From contig JBOEGW010000004.1 of assembly GCA_050633625.1 (NCBI GenBank), positions 62,001-126,000 on the forward strand: a stretch of 64,000 nucleotides of DNA, in the 5' to 3' direction. The stretch comes from JBOEGW01 sp050633625. Lineage in GTDB: Bacteria > Pseudomonadota > Alphaproteobacteria > Rhodobacterales > Rhodobacteraceae. Of the stretch, positions 52,128 to 61,437 are shown in pieces. A program made the position numbers and the translations under genes. The notes under the pieces are model-generated. The model was not told where the DNA came from, did not search any database, and saw nothing but the letters and a program-made list of their open reading frames with translations. The first letter of the stretch is position 1; every line of letters starts with the position of its first letter.

Positions 52128-53648
52128 TTACTTTTTCTTCCCGAAACCGGACAGGCCCGAAGGCAGTTTCCCGCCGCCCAAACCGGGCAGGCCGCCGGGC
52201 ATTTTGGCGCCCATAGCCTTGGCGGCTTCTTCCATGGCTTTCGGGTCGTTCACATCGGGCATCGCGCCGCCACTGGGCATTCCAGGCATTCCGCCGCCTT
52301 TGCCAAACATGCCCTTCATGGCTTGCTTTAGCATCCCGCCTTTGCCCATCTTGCCGAGCTTTTTCATCATGTCGCCCATCTGGCGGTGCATTTTGATCAG
52401 CTTGTTGAGGTCGGACACCTCTTGGCCGGCGCCTTTGGCGATGCGCTTTTTGCGGCTGGCTTGCAGGAGCGCAGGGTTGGCGCGTTCCTTTTTGGTCATG
52501 GAGTTGATCAGCGCGATTTGGCGGTTGATGACCTTGTCGTCAAAACCCGCGCCTTCGGCCTGTTTGGCCAGTTTGCCCATGCCCGGCATCATGCCCATGA
52601 CGCTTTCCAGACCGCCCATTTTTTGCATTTGCTCGAACTGCATTTTGAGGTCGTTCATGTTGAACTGACCCTTTTGGAAGCGGCGCATCATGCGTTCTGC
52701 TTGTTCGGCCTCAAGCGTTTCTTGGGCTTTTTCCACAAGCGCAACGATGTCGCCCATGCCAAGAATGCGGCCCGCGATCCGGTCTGGCTCGAAAGTTTCG
52801 AGCGCATCCATTTTTTCGCCAAGGCCGACAAAGCGGATTGGCTTGCCGGTGACAGCGCGCATAGATAGCGCCGCACCACCGCGCCCATCGCCATCCATCC
52901 GGGTGAGCACCACGCCGGAAATGCCGATCTTGTCGTCAAATTCCTGCGCGACTTCGACAGCGACCTGCCCGGTGAGACCATCGACAACCAACAGGGTTTC
53001 GCGCGGGTTCACAGCGGCAGAGACTTGTTCGACCTCGTCCATAAGGACTTCGTCGATGTGGAGCCGGCCGGCGGTGTCAAGCATATAGACATCGTAGCCG
53101 CCAAGAGTGGCTTGTTGTTTGGCGCGCTTGGCAATGGCAACTGGTTTTTCGCCCGCCACGATTGGCAAGGTATCGACGCCGATCTGTTTGCCAAGCACTT
53201 CGAGCTGCTGCATCGCCGCCGGGCGGTACACGTCGAGCGAGGCCATCAGCACGCGCTTGTTGTCGCGTTCTTTGAGCCGTTTTGCCAGTTTCGCCGTCGA
53301 GGTGGTTTTCCCGCCGCCTTGTAGGCCGACCATGAGAATGGGCGCAGGCGCGTTGTCAATTTTGAGGGTGCCGGGATCGCTTTCGCCCGTCAGCACGGCC
53401 ACCAATTCGTCGTGGACGATTTTGACGACTTGCTGGCCGGGGGTGACCGATTTTGTCACAGCGGAGCCGGTCGCTTTGCTTTCGACTTTCTTGATAAAGC
53501 TGCGCGTCACATCAAGCGACACATCAGCTTCTAGCAGCGCGACACGCACTTCGCGCAGGGCTGTTTTTACGTCATCTTCGGAGAGCGCACCTTGTTTCGT
53601 CAGGCGGTCAAAGACCCCGCCAAGGCGATCTGAAAGGCTTTCAAACAT
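52128..53648 (-). CDS. ffh: Signal recognition particle protein Ffh
   Basis: The 506-residue GTPase has the four-helix N domain, the G domain (MVGLQGGGKTTSTAKLA near 107, DTAGRLHID, TRMDGDGRGGAAL) and a Met- and Gly-rich M domain that binds 4.5S RNA and signal sequences. A very Gly/Met-rich tail (GKGGGMPGMPSGGAMPD) ends in basic residues. It targets inner-membrane proteins to FtsY and the Sec translocon. Confidence 0.97.
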   Translation of the reverse strand: MFESLSDRLGGVFDRLTKQGALSEDDVKTALREVRVALLEADVSLDVTRSFIKKVESKATGSAVTKSVTPGQQVVKIVHDELVAVLTGESDPGTLKIDNAPAPILMVGLQGGGKTTSTAKLAKRLKERDNKRVLMASLDVYRPAAMQQLEVLGKQIGVDTLPIVAGEKPVAIAKRAKQQATLGGYDVYMLDTAGRLHIDEVLMDEVEQVSAAVNPRETLLVVDGLTGQVAVEVAQEFDDKIGISGVVLTRMDGDGRGGAALSMRAVTGKPIRFVGLGEKMDALETFEPDRIAGRILGMGDIVALVEKAQETLEAEQAERMMRRFQKGQFNMNDLKMQFEQMQKMGGLESVMGMMPGMGKLAKQAEGAGFDDKVINRQIALINSMTKKERANPALLQASRKKRIAKGAGQEVSDLNKLIKMHRQMGDMMKKLGKMGKGGMLKQAMKGMFGKGGGMPGMPSGGAMPDVNDPKAMEEAAKAMGAKMPGGLPGLGGGKLPSGLSGFGKKK

Positions 53649-53778
53649 GTTGACGGCTCCTTTCGCCGGTTGTCAGTGCCCTATTACATAGGGGCGCGCA
53701 TCGATTGGACCAAACGAGAGTTGCCCCCGTGGGCGCATCCGCGCTGACGGGGGTCGATCCCGGCCTTGGGCCATGGGA

Positions 53779-53799
53779 CCGGAAGGCTGATGCTTCCGG
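53779..53799. other. Hairpin in the ffh / glycosyltransferase gap
   Basis: CCGGAAG-N7-CTTCCGG is a perfect seven-base stem in the 232-base divergent gap. There is no T-run, so it is not a terminator. It may be a leader structure of the glycosyltransferase gene or chance. Confidence 0.35.
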
Positions 53800-53880
53800 G
53801 GTTTGCGGGTGATTTACGCGCGACGCGGGTGGGAGTCAAGCTATGTGGACTTTCCCTTCGAAATTCGTGTTGATGGGGGG

Positions 53881-54660
53881 ATGAAAACAGGTGTCGTATA
53901 TGTGGCGACGGGGGGCGATTATCTCGCGCTCGCCCAAGCCTCCGCCCGCAGTCTTCGCGCATTTGAGCCGGAGATTGCGATTGATGTGTTTACGGATGAT
54001 GTGAACGCGCCCGAACCGGGGCTATTTGATCAGATACATCTCATTGAAAACCCGCATCGGCGCTCGAAAGTCGAATGCTATGGGAAAACCCGGTTTGAGC
54101 GCACGCTTTATTTGGATTGCGACACTTTGGTGCTGGGACCGCTTGGCGATCTGTTCGATATTCTTGAGCGGTTTGATATGGCGTTTACCCACGATATGCG
54201 GCGCAATACCAAGCTGGTGCAAACAGGCTACAAACATCAAACGCCCTATGCCTTTCCGCAACTTAACGGTGGGGTGATCCTATATCGAGGGACGCCGCCC
54301 GTGCGCAGCTTTATGGAGGATTGGGCACGGCGATTTGCGGCCTCTGGGCTTGACCGGGATCAGCCAACACTCAGGGATCTACTCTGGGAAACCGACCTTC
54401 GATACTATGTGTTGCCGCCCGAATTTAACCTGCGGCGGGTGACGATGCTGGACGCTTGGGAGCCGGGCGATGTTCGGCCAACCATACTGCATTCGCACCG
54501 GCTGATGGATCATATGCAAGGGCGCGGTGCGGCGATCGAGACTGTCCCGGAGCTGGTCGAGGCCGAGCGCGCTGCCTTGCGGGCAGAATGGGAGGCGCTT
54601 GGTGGGCGCGATGTTGATCCGGTTAAGCGGTTCTCGCAAAAGCGATTGGACGAGGATTAA
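53881..54660 (+). CDS. Glycosyltransferase-like protein (GT8-type fold)
   Basis: The ATG at 53881 gives 259 residues; an upstream TTG start is less likely. TGVVYVATGGDYLALA opens a Rossmann-like GT-A fold, and the metal-binding D-x-D is visible in YLDCDTLVLG. A second Asp-containing strand is LNGGVILYRG, and His residues in LHSHRLMDH fit the metal site. It probably transfers a sugar from a nucleotide donor to a surface glycan or lipid. The acceptor is unknown. Confidence 0.78.
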   Translation: MKTGVVYVATGGDYLALAQASARSLRAFEPEIAIDVFTDDVNAPEPGLFDQIHLIENPHRRSKVECYGKTRFERTLYLDCDTLVLGPLGDLFDILERFDMAFTHDMRRNTKLVQTGYKHQTPYAFPQLNGGVILYRGTPPVRSFMEDWARRFAASGLDRDQPTLRDLLWETDLRYYVLPPEFNLRRVTMLDAWEPGDVRPTILHSHRLMDHMQGRGAAIETVPELVEAERAALRAEWEALGGRDVDPVKRFSQKRLDED

Positions 54661-54724
54661 CTTGCATTTTTGCACCAAGTTGAAGAGTGTCACGTCTTAA
54701 TGTTCCTTTATGCACAGGTGAGAC

Positions 54725-55585
54725 ATGGACAATTGGGATGAGTTGCGCACGGCCTATGAGGTGGCACGGCACGGCACCGTTTCGGGCGCGGCGACCAAGC
54801 TTGGGGTGCATCATGCGACGGTGATCCGACATGTTGATGCCCTTGAAGACCGGCTCGGGGTGCGACTGTTCCAGCGTCACGCGCGCGGCTATACGCCGAC
54901 CGAGGCGGGGCTTGATCTGGCGCGCGTTGCGCAGGCGACAGATGATCAATTCTCGCAACTCGCCGCGCGTCTGTCAGGGCAGGGGGACTTGGTCTCCGGC
55001 GAGCTTGTCATCACAACATTGGCAAGCTTTTCAGGGCTTTTGATGCCAGCTTTGGCAAGTTTCTCAGAGGCTTATCCTGAAGTGCGGCTCGTGTACCGGG
55101 CGGGCACACGGTTGTTTCGGCTTGAATACGGCGAAGCACATGTCGCGATCCGCGCCGGTCAGCCGCCGCGCGAACCGGACAATGTTGTTCAGAAATTGTT
55201 AGATTTGAAATTCGCGCTTGTGGCGGCACCGGATTATGTTGCGCGCCGCGGCACGCCCACCGCGCAAAACTACATGGAACATGATTTTGTAGCGTCTGAC
55301 AATGCAACGCCGCGCGCGCCGACCCTCAAGTGGATTGCAGACACTATTCCTGCCGCGCGTCATGTGTTTCGGGTCAATGATGATGTGAGCTATGGCAACG
55401 CTGTGCGGCGCGGCATGGGGATTGGATTTTTGCCCGAAGAAGAAGCGCATTCTGGCGCGTTCACGGTGGTCATGCCCACGCGCGAGGATTGGAACGTGTC
55501 GCTCTGGCTCGTCACTCATGTTGATTTACACCGCAGCGCCAAGGTGCAGGCGCTGACCAAACACTTGAAAACCCACTTGTCTTGA
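54725..55585 (+). CDS. LysR-family transcriptional regulator
   Basis: The 286-residue protein has the LysR winged helix (TAYEVARHGTVSGAATKLGV, then HHATVIRHVDALEDRLGVRLF) and an effector domain of the type found in CrgA-like members. Acetate, phenolic or metabolic effectors are possible. It is convergent with the ATP synthase operon and does not adjoin an obvious target, so it may act at a distance. Confidence 0.88.
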   Translation: MDNWDELRTAYEVARHGTVSGAATKLGVHHATVIRHVDALEDRLGVRLFQRHARGYTPTEAGLDLARVAQATDDQFSQLAARLSGQGDLVSGELVITTLASFSGLLMPALASFSEAYPEVRLVYRAGTRLFRLEYGEAHVAIRAGQPPREPDNVVQKLLDLKFALVAAPDYVARRGTPTAQNYMEHDFVASDNATPRAPTLKWIADTIPAARHVFRVNDDVSYGNAVRRGMGIGFLPEEEAHSGAFTVVMPTREDWNVSLWLVTHVDLHRSAKVQALTKHLKTHLS

Positions 55586-55589
55586 AACG

Positions 55590-55616
55590 AAAAAACCCGA
55601 CCACAAGGGCCGGGTT
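55590..55616 (-). terminator. Terminator of the ATP synthase F0 operon
   Basis: Read on the minus strand, AACCCG and CGGGTT form a stem with an 11-base loop and a run of six T follows. It ends the atp operon just beyond the convergent LysR stop. Confidence 0.85.
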
Positions 55617-55643
55617 CATTCAATCTCGTTTAAGCGCAGTCGC

Positions 55644-56204
55644 TTAGTGCAGCTTGCTTTCCACATCCGCAATCGCGGTGTCGATCAGCTTGTTGCCATC
55701 GGCGGCTGTCATGTTCTTCACAACCAGATCTTTCGCCGCATTGACGGAAACTGCAATTGCAGTGTCGCGTACTTCGCGCACAGCGGCATTTTCAGCCGAT
55801 TTGATTTGGTCTTCCGCGGCAACCAAACGGCGTGCGATGGACGCTTTGAGGTCTTCCTTCGCAACTTCAGCAGCTGCAACGGCTTCCTTCTTGGCGTGCT
55901 CGACGATATGGCTCGCTTGCTCCGCAACCTCTTTTTGCTTGCGCTCATAGGACGCGAGGATGGTTTGCGCTTCTTCGCGCAGCGCACGGGCTTCTTCGAG
56001 GTCCGATTTGATCTCAGCGGCGCGTTTGTCCAGCATCCCAGTGATCATGCCCGGTACCTTGAGGTAGACGAGGGCAAGGATGAAGACGATAAACGCCAGC
56101 AACACCACGAAGTTGGTGTTTTTCAGCGAAAAGAACGGGCCTGAGGCGGCCATTGCCGGAGCTGTCATGGCCAACAGGGCGAGGAGAGAGGATAGGGTTT
56201 TCAT
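55644..56204 (-). CDS. atpF: ATP synthase F0 subunit b
   Basis: The 186-residue protein has a signal-like or N-terminal segment, one transmembrane helix (NFVVLLAFIVFILALVYL) and a long Ala/Glu/Lys coiled coil that forms the peripheral stalk. It anchors F1 to F0 and pairs with the b' subunit. Its start is four bases after the b' stop. Confidence 0.93.
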   Translation of the reverse strand: MKTLSSLLALLAMTAPAMAASGPFFSLKNTNFVVLLAFIVFILALVYLKVPGMITGMLDKRAAEIKSDLEEARALREEAQTILASYERKQKEVAEQASHIVEHAKKEAVAAAEVAKEDLKASIARRLVAAEDQIKSAENAAVREVRDTAIAVSVNAAKDLVVKNMTAADGNKLIDTAIADVESKLH

Positions 56205-56208
56205 CTTC

Positions 56209-56793
56209 TTATCCTTTCATCCGAGCTGTAACAGCTGCGGTGATCGCTTTGGCATCCGCTTTTACGCCCATGGACGCCAAGATTTCCTTGGTGGTATCCT
56301 TGGCAACAGCTTTCACACTGTCCACGGCGCCGTCACGAATGACCGCGATGGCTTTCTCAGATTCCGCTGTTTTTGCAGCGATTTCAGCGTCCGCTTTGGC
56401 TTGGGCCGCATCAAGCTCGGCTTGAATTTCGGCTTTTGCTTCAGCAGCAATTTTCTGTGCTTCGCCGCGCGCTTCTGCAAGGGCCTTGTTGTATGCGTTT
56501 TCCGCATCAACGGCTTGCTGCTTTAGCTCCTCGGCCTTGGACAGATCGTTCGTGATCGACCCTTGGCGTTCAGAAAGCACGCCCGAGATGCGCGGAAGCG
56601 CGATCTTGGTCAGCACAAAGTAGATAACGACCAACGTCACCATGAGCCAGAAAATCTGGTTCCCGAATGTCGTGAAGTCGAGTTGGGGCATGCCCGGCGC
56701 AGACGCGCCATGTGCCGCATCTGCTGCGCCATGTGCCGCATCAGCTGCCCCGTGGGCGGCGTCTGTGGCAGCGCTATGCGTTTCGTTCGCCAT
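56209..56793 (-). CDS. atpG: ATP synthase F0 subunit b'
   Basis: The 194-residue protein has an N-terminal low-complexity tract with three DAAHGAA heptads, one helix (IFWLMVTLVVIYFVLTKIAL) and a long charged coiled coil. It is the diverged second b subunit found in alphaproteobacteria and plants. The heptad tract before the membrane helix is not a general feature of the family. The symbol follows common alphaproteobacterial use and is sometimes given as atpF2. Confidence 0.92.
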   Translation of the reverse strand: MANETHSAATDAAHGAADAAHGAADAAHGASAPGMPQLDFTTFGNQIFWLMVTLVVIYFVLTKIALPRISGVLSERQGSITNDLSKAEELKQQAVDAENAYNKALAEARGEAQKIAAEAKAEIQAELDAAQAKADAEIAAKTAESEKAIAVIRDGAVDSVKAVAKDTTKEILASMGVKADAKAITAAVTARMKG

Positions 56794-56874
56794 AGTGTCC
56801 TCCAGGAACCCAGATTAGGATCGGATGGGCTGACATCTGCCAACCCACCCGTTCGTAAGGATGGTTCGGCTGAC

Positions 56875-57111
56875 TTAGACGGCGAACATCAAGAGCAGAG
56901 CGATGAGGAACGAGAAGATCCCCAGAGCTTCTGCAAACGCGATGCCGATAAACAGTGTCGCAGTCTGACCGCCAGCGGCGGAAGGGTTGCGAAGGGCGCC
57001 AGCAAGGAAGTTCCCCGCGACGTGGCCCACGCCGATTGCTGCTGCGCCGGAACCGATGCCTGCGAGGCCTGCACCGATGAATTGACCGAGTTGTGCGATA
57101 TCGCCTTCCAT
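56875..57111 (-). CDS. atpE: ATP synthase F0 subunit c
   Basis: The 78-residue protein is a two-helix hairpin: LGQFIGAGLAGIGSGAAAIGVG, a polar RNPSA loop, then FIGIAFAEALGIFSFLIALLLMF with the proton-carrying Glu in AFAEALG. It forms the rotor ring. The length is typical. Confidence 0.97.
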   Translation of the reverse strand: MEGDIAQLGQFIGAGLAGIGSGAAAIGVGHVAGNFLAGALRNPSAAGGQTATLFIGIAFAEALGIFSFLIALLLMFAV

Positions 57112-57159
57112 GATTTCTCTCCTTACGATGGAATTGCAATTAGTGATTGTTCTGGACCG

Positions 57160-57918
57160 TTAGTGCGACGGATGCAGTGCATCCTTCAGGTACACACAGG
57201 TCAGAATTGCGAACACGTAGGCCTGAATGAAGGCTACGAGAACTTCGAGGCCGTAAAACGCGGCGATGGCAATAACTGACACCGGCGAAATTACGGTAAT
57301 AGCGGCAAACCCTGCGAACACTTTCATCACAGCGTGACCGGCCATGATGTTACCGGCAAGACGGATGGAGTGGCTAACTGGGCGTACGAAATAAGAGATA
57401 AGCTCGATGATCGCGAGCACGGGGCGCAGCGGCAGCGGCGCCGAGGACACCCAGAAAAGTCCGAGGAACCCAACACCGTTCTTCACAAAGCCCACGATTG
57501 TTACTGTCAGGAAGACCAGCATCGCCAGAACCGCTGTTACCGCGATATGCGAAGTGGTTGTGAAGGATGTTGGCACCAAACCGAGGAAGTTTGCGAACAA
57601 GATGAACAAGAACAAGGTCATCACATAGGGGAAGAACTTGATAGCGTCCTTACCGGCTACATCTTCAACCATTTTGTAGACGAAGCCGTAGATGATTTCC
57701 CCGATCGACTGTGTGCGCGTTGGCACCAAAGCGCGCCCTCGCGAGCCAAAAACGAACAGAGCGATGATGCCCACAACGGCAATCGCCATCCAAAGAGTCA
57801 CATTTGTGATCGTGTACCAGTGTACAGCGCCTTCGCCGAACAACGGCTTAACGATGAACTGATCAAGAGGGTGGAAAACCAGCCCTGCGTCTTCGGAACC
57901 ATGCGCTTCAGTTGCCAC
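57160..57918 (-). CDS. atpB: ATP synthase F0 subunit a
   Basis: The 252-residue protein has five or six membrane helices and the essential Arg in RLAGNIMAGH. It forms the proton half-channels beside the c ring. The atpI stop overlaps its start by 11 bases. Confidence 0.96.
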   Translation of the reverse strand: MATEAHGSEDAGLVFHPLDQFIVKPLFGEGAVHWYTITNVTLWMAIAVVGIIALFVFGSRGRALVPTRTQSIGEIIYGFVYKMVEDVAGKDAIKFFPYVMTLFLFILFANFLGLVPTSFTTTSHIAVTAVLAMLVFLTVTIVGFVKNGVGFLGLFWVSSAPLPLRPVLAIIELISYFVRPVSHSIRLAGNIMAGHAVMKVFAGFAAITVISPVSVIAIAAFYGLEVLVAFIQAYVFAILTCVYLKDALHPSH

Positions 57919-58255
57919 GTGTATCGTCCTCGTCTTGCGCAGCTTTCGCCGCCATCTTTGCTCCGAGCTCCTGGGCTGAGGCCATCATCGTCTTGATGCC
58001 TGCCGCCAAACCCAGCAGCGTGAAAATCACCAGGAAGATCGGCAAGGTCCCAAACAGGATGTCCAGCCCGTATCCCAGCAGGAAACCGATCCCTAGACCG
58101 GCAACCAATTCGATAACCATTCGCCAAGCGTGATTCGCTTGGGAGTAGTCCTTTTTCATGTGATGAGCTTCGTCTTCCACGCCTTTCGCTTGGTTGATCC
58201 GCTCCTCAAGCGCCTGAAGGCGGTCCTTTGGAAGGTCATCTAGCGGGTTCGGCAC
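57908..58255 (-). CDS. atpI: ATP synthase assembly factor AtpI/AtpZ
   Basis: The 115-residue protein has a helical charged N-terminus (RLQALEERINQAKGVEDEAHH), two membrane helices (MVIELVAGLGIGFLLGYGLD and LPIFLVIFTLLGLAAGI) and an Ala-rich tail. AtpI helps assemble the c ring. It heads the F0 operon; F1 genes are not in the window. Confidence 0.9.
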   Translation of the reverse strand: MPNPLDDLPKDRLQALEERINQAKGVEDEAHHMKKDYSQANHAWRMVIELVAGLGIGFLLGYGLDILFGTLPIFLVIFTLLGLAAGIKTMMASAQELGAKMAAKAAQDEDDTRGN

Positions 58256-58486
58256 GTCTCAAAAGCCCCCTCATGAGAGTTGACGCTTTGCTAAGGGGGT
58301 GGGGGCCAAGAGTCAACGCTGGATAAGGTGAACAATTTGTCAGTTAACCATATGTTTTAAAGTGGTTTTTTATGATGAGAAAATTTGCCGCGCTGCAGGG
58401 TGGATCCTCAAAAGCCGCATTCTGGCGGTTTCGGTTTATTCAACCATATGGTTGACGATGTCCTGCGCCAGCCCTAATCCACCCGC

Positions 58487-58810
58487 ATGGAACACACCAT
58501 CGACCTCATCTTTGCAGCGCTCGCGGACCCGACCCGGCGCGCGATCCTCATGATGTTACTTGAGGATGATATGGCCGTGACGGACGTGGCCGAACCTTTC
58601 GACATGTCGCTGGCAGCGGTCTCAAAACACCTGACAATCCTAATGCGCGCCGGGTTGATCAGTCAGGAAAAACGTGGCCGGGTCAAATGGTGCAAACTGG
58701 AACCTGACGCGATGCGCGGGGCAAGTATCTGGATGCAAAGTTTTGGCCAGTTTGAGGAAATGGACCTCGACGCCTTTGAAAGCTATCTGGAGCAAACCCT
58801 CACCGATTGA
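58487..58810 (+). CDS. ArsR-family helix-turn-helix regulator
   Basis: The 107-residue protein has the ArsR winged helix: LADPTRRAILMMLLEDDMAVTD, then MSLAAVSKHLTILMRAGLI and QEKRGRVKWCKLE. No Cys metal-binding pair is visible, so it probably does not sense metal. The N-terminal IFAALADPTRR is typical of members that regulate AHSA1 or efflux genes. A hairpin repeat follows its stop. Confidence 0.87.
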   Translation: MEHTIDLIFAALADPTRRAILMMLLEDDMAVTDVAEPFDMSLAAVSKHLTILMRAGLISQEKRGRVKWCKLEPDAMRGASIWMQSFGQFEEMDLDAFESYLEQTLTD

Positions 58811-58841
58811 GCCTTGCGCCACTGCGGCCTTGGCGCGCCTG

Positions 58842-58885
58842 TTTCAGTGTTCCAAAAATATCCCCGCCGGAGGCAGACCTGCCTC
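58842..58885 (+). repeat. Intergenic hairpin repeat, copy 2
   Basis: The first 34 bases match 15796-15829 at 32 of 34 positions. It ends in a different but perfect hairpin GAGGCA-GACC-TGCCTC (58870-58885). It lies between the convergent ArsR-type and DUF1285 genes; the last two bases overlap the DUF1285 end. No T-run follows. Confidence 0.7.
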
Positions 58886-59501
58886 ACACGTCAAGCTCAT
58901 TGCTCGGAATAACCGGAAAAAACGCGCCGCCAGACCACAGTCCAAACCAGCGCTCACCTTCTACCTCATGGTGCGCGCCGATCTCCACCAACCTATAAAA
59001 ACTCTTGCGATCTATGAGCGCTTCAAGGTTTGCGCGCACCAGAATGTAAGGGGAGGGTTCGCCGGATTCCGGGTCACGCTGAACGCGGATCGGATGATCA
59101 GGCCCGGCGCTCACCACATCTTCAACAGACGTTGTGAAGGTCAAAACCTGATCCTTTCCCGAGTCTGTGGTGTCAAAATCCACAGCCACAAAGGGCGCAT
59201 CCTCTACAGTGATCCCTACCTTTTCTACCGGGGTCACAAGGAAGTAAGTGTCGCCATCTTTTCGAATAATTGACGAAAACAGCTTCACAAGCGCGTGCCG
59301 ACCAATCGGTGTCCCGAGGTAAAACCACGTCCCATCGCGCGCAATCCTCATGTCTAGATCCCCACAGAATGGCGGGTTCCAAAGGTGCACCGGGGGCGGG
59401 CCTTTCTTGCCAGCGGCCTTGGCGGCCGATGCGAGGCTTTCCGCCGATGGCACATCTTTTGGCGTAGATTTCGCTTTTGTCATTTGTTCGTTCCGCCTCA
59501 A
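58884..59501 (-). CDS. DUF1285 family protein
   Basis: The 205-residue protein carries the DUF1285 pattern: HLWNPPFCGDLDMRIARDG, WFYLGTPIGRHALVKLF, then FLVTPVEKVGITVEDAPFVA. It lacks transmembrane or signal segments. Structures in this family form a beta-rich two-domain fold of unknown function. It is divergent from the MoxR operon, 41 bases away. Confidence 0.88.
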   Translation of the reverse strand: MRRNEQMTKAKSTPKDVPSAESLASAAKAAGKKGPPPVHLWNPPFCGDLDMRIARDGTWFYLGTPIGRHALVKLFSSIIRKDGDTYFLVTPVEKVGITVEDAPFVAVDFDTTDSGKDQVLTFTTSVEDVVSAGPDHPIRVQRDPESGEPSPYILVRANLEALIDRKSFYRLVEIGAHHEVEGERWFGLWSGGAFFPVIPSNELDV

Positions 59502-59542
59502 TGCGCTTTTATGGGTCTAAGTTATGACATTGGAGACAAGTT

Positions 59543-60550
59543 ATGAACAAGCCCGACGATCTTGTAGCGGATATTGAAGCGCTAGAAACCAAGCTCGCGG
59601 CGGCGCGCGCTATGGTGGCCCGGCGGATTATTGGCCAAGAAACCGTTGTGGAACAGGTCATGGCGGCGATGTTGGCGGGCGGGCATGCGCTCCTGATTGG
59701 TTTGCCCGGCCTTGGCAAAACCCTGCTTGTTGACACTCTTTCCACGGTCATGGGCCTGCATGGGGGGCGGATTCAATTCACGCCCGATTTGATGCCGGCC
59801 GATATTCTTGGTTCCGAAGTGCTGGAAGAAGGCAAAGACGGCAAAAGGGCCTTTCGGTTTGTGCAGGGGCCTATTTTTTGTCAGCTCTTGCTCGCAGATG
59901 AAATCAACCGAGCCAGCCCACGCACCCAATCCGCTCTGTTGCAGGCGATGCAGGAAAAGGCCGTTACTGTGGCCGGGGTAGAACACGCGATGTCGCCGCC
60001 TTTCCATGTGCTCGCCACTCAAAACCCATTGGAGCAAGAAGGCACCTACCCGCTGCCCGAAGCGCAACTGGATCGGTTTTTGCTGCAAGTGGACGTAGAT
60101 TACCCGGACCGCACAGCAGAGCGAGACATTTTGCTCGCAACCACCGGCGCGGATCAACAGTCCATCGAGCCGGTTTTTGATACGGGCGATTTGATGGCGG
60201 CGCAGGCGTTGTTGCGTCGGATGCCCGTTGGTGAAAGTGTCGTTGAAATGATCCTTGATCTCGTGCGCGCCTGTCGCCCTGATGACGAGAGCGCGCCAGA
60301 TTATGTGCGAGACGCAGTTGCATGGGGGCCGGGGCCGCGTGCGGCGCAAGCGCTCATGCTGTTGGTGCGCGCGCGGGCTTTGCTCGAAGGGCGGCTTGCG
60401 CCCGGGCTTGAGGACGTTCAGGCGTTGGCGCGTCCGGTTTTGACGCACCGTATGGCGCTGACCTATGCGGCGCGCGCGCGGGGCGAAACGCTCGCCGGTA
60501 TTATTGATCGTGTCACAGAGCAGGTGAATGCGCAGGAGGTTGCTGCTTGA
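59543..60550 (+). CDS. MoxR-family AAA+ ATPase
   Basis: The 335-residue protein has Walker A GLPGLGKT near residue 54, Walker B LLADEINRASPRTQS, the sensor Asn in ATQNPLEQEGTYPLPEAQLDRF (cut at residues 155-176) and a C-terminal helical lid. MoxR ATPases act as chaperones for partner proteins with VWA or metal-dependent domains. It starts an operon with DUF58 and DUF4159 proteins by four-base overlap. Confidence 0.94.
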   Translation: MNKPDDLVADIEALETKLAAARAMVARRIIGQETVVEQVMAAMLAGGHALLIGLPGLGKTLLVDTLSTVMGLHGGRIQFTPDLMPADILGSEVLEEGKDGKRAFRFVQGPIFCQLLLADEINRASPRTQSALLQAMQEKAVTVAGVEHAMSPPFHVLATQNPLEQEGTYPLPEAQLDRFLLQVDVDYPDRTAERDILLATTGADQQSIEPVFDTGDLMAAQALLRRMPVGESVVEMILDLVRACRPDDESAPDYVRDAVAWGPGPRAAQALMLLVRARALLEGRLAPGLEDVQALARPVLTHRMALTYAARARGETLAGIIDRVTEQVNAQEVAA

Positions 60551-61437
60551 GCGCTTCCCCAGCCAAAACGCTTTCTCCCGCGCGGATGCGGGCAAGAGCC
60601 GAAACGCTGGCCGGGCCTTTACCGCCCCTTTTGGCGCGCGCGCAGCATTTGGCGGCGGGAATTGTGCTTGGGGACCATGGGCGCCGCCGTCCCGGCATGG
60701 GGGACGCCTTTTGGCAGTATCGGGCTGCGCAACCGGGCGACAGTGCGCGTTCGATAGACTGGCGCCGCTCGGCGCGCTCGGATGTGCATTTTGTGCAGGA
60801 CAAAGAATGGCAAGCGGCGCAATCCGTTGTGTTCTGGGTGGATCGAAGCAAATCCATGCAATTTGCCTCGAAGGGGCAGATGCCTAAAGGCGAACGTGCG
60901 GCCGTGTTGGCGCTGGCGCTGTCTGTGTTGCTTGTTCGGGGCGGAGAGCGCGTCGGTTTGACCGATATGGGCCTGCGCCCGATGCGGGGCACCGCGCAGT
61001 TGATGCGCATGACCGAGCGCTTGCTTTCGCGCGTTCCTGACGAATATGGCGTGCCAGATGTGAGCGTTCTGCCGCGTCATTCGCGCGCGGTTTTTGCGTC
61101 CGATTTTCTCAGCGACATGGCGCCCGTCGAAGCGGCTTTGACAACGGCCGCGGATAAGGGTGTCACTGGCGTGCTGTTGCAGGTGCTTGACCCATTTGAA
61201 GAAGCCTTTCCGTTTCAAGGGCGCACTGTTTTTGAAAGCATGGGCGGCGGCGTTGAATTTGAAACGCGAAAAGCGGGCGACTTGCGTGATCGTTACCTGG
61301 ATCGGCTAAAGGCGCGCAAGGATCACCTCGCTCGCCTCGCCCAAACAACGGGCTGGCGTTATCATGTTCACCACACCCAAACGGACGCGACCAAGGCGTT
61401 GTTATGGCTGTATCATGCTCTGGAAGGGCAGAGCTGA
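60547..61437 (+). CDS. DUF58 domain-containing protein
   Basis: The 296-residue protein contains the DUF58 core GDSARSIDWRRSARSD and a VWA-like metal-binding FWVDRSKSM. It is the expected partner of the MoxR ATPase, and the pair may assemble or stress-protect a membrane complex. It is preceded and followed by four- and one-base overlaps. Confidence 0.9.
   Translation: MSASPAKTLSPARMRARAETLAGPLPPLLARAQHLAAGIVLGDHGRRRPGMGDAFWQYRAAQPGDSARSIDWRRSARSDVHFVQDKEWQAAQSVVFWVDRSKSMQFASKGQMPKGERAAVLALALSVLLVRGGERVGLTDMGLRPMRGTAQLMRMTERLLSRVPDEYGVPDVSVLPRHSRAVFASDFLSDMAPVEAALTTAADKGVTGVLLQVLDPFEEAFPFQGRTVFESMGGGVEFETRKAGDLRDRYLDRLKARKDHLARLAQTTGWRYHVHHTQTDATKALLWLYHALEGQS

Noticed and set aside
53779..53799. 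Hairpin with GGAAG considered as part of a 4.5S RNA gene near ffh
   Set aside because: The flanks lack the 4.5S asymmetric loop and long stem; only a simple hairpin is visible.
59582..60595. 337-residue open frame on the minus strand
   Set aside because: Antisense shadow of the MoxR gene with a composition unlike a protein.
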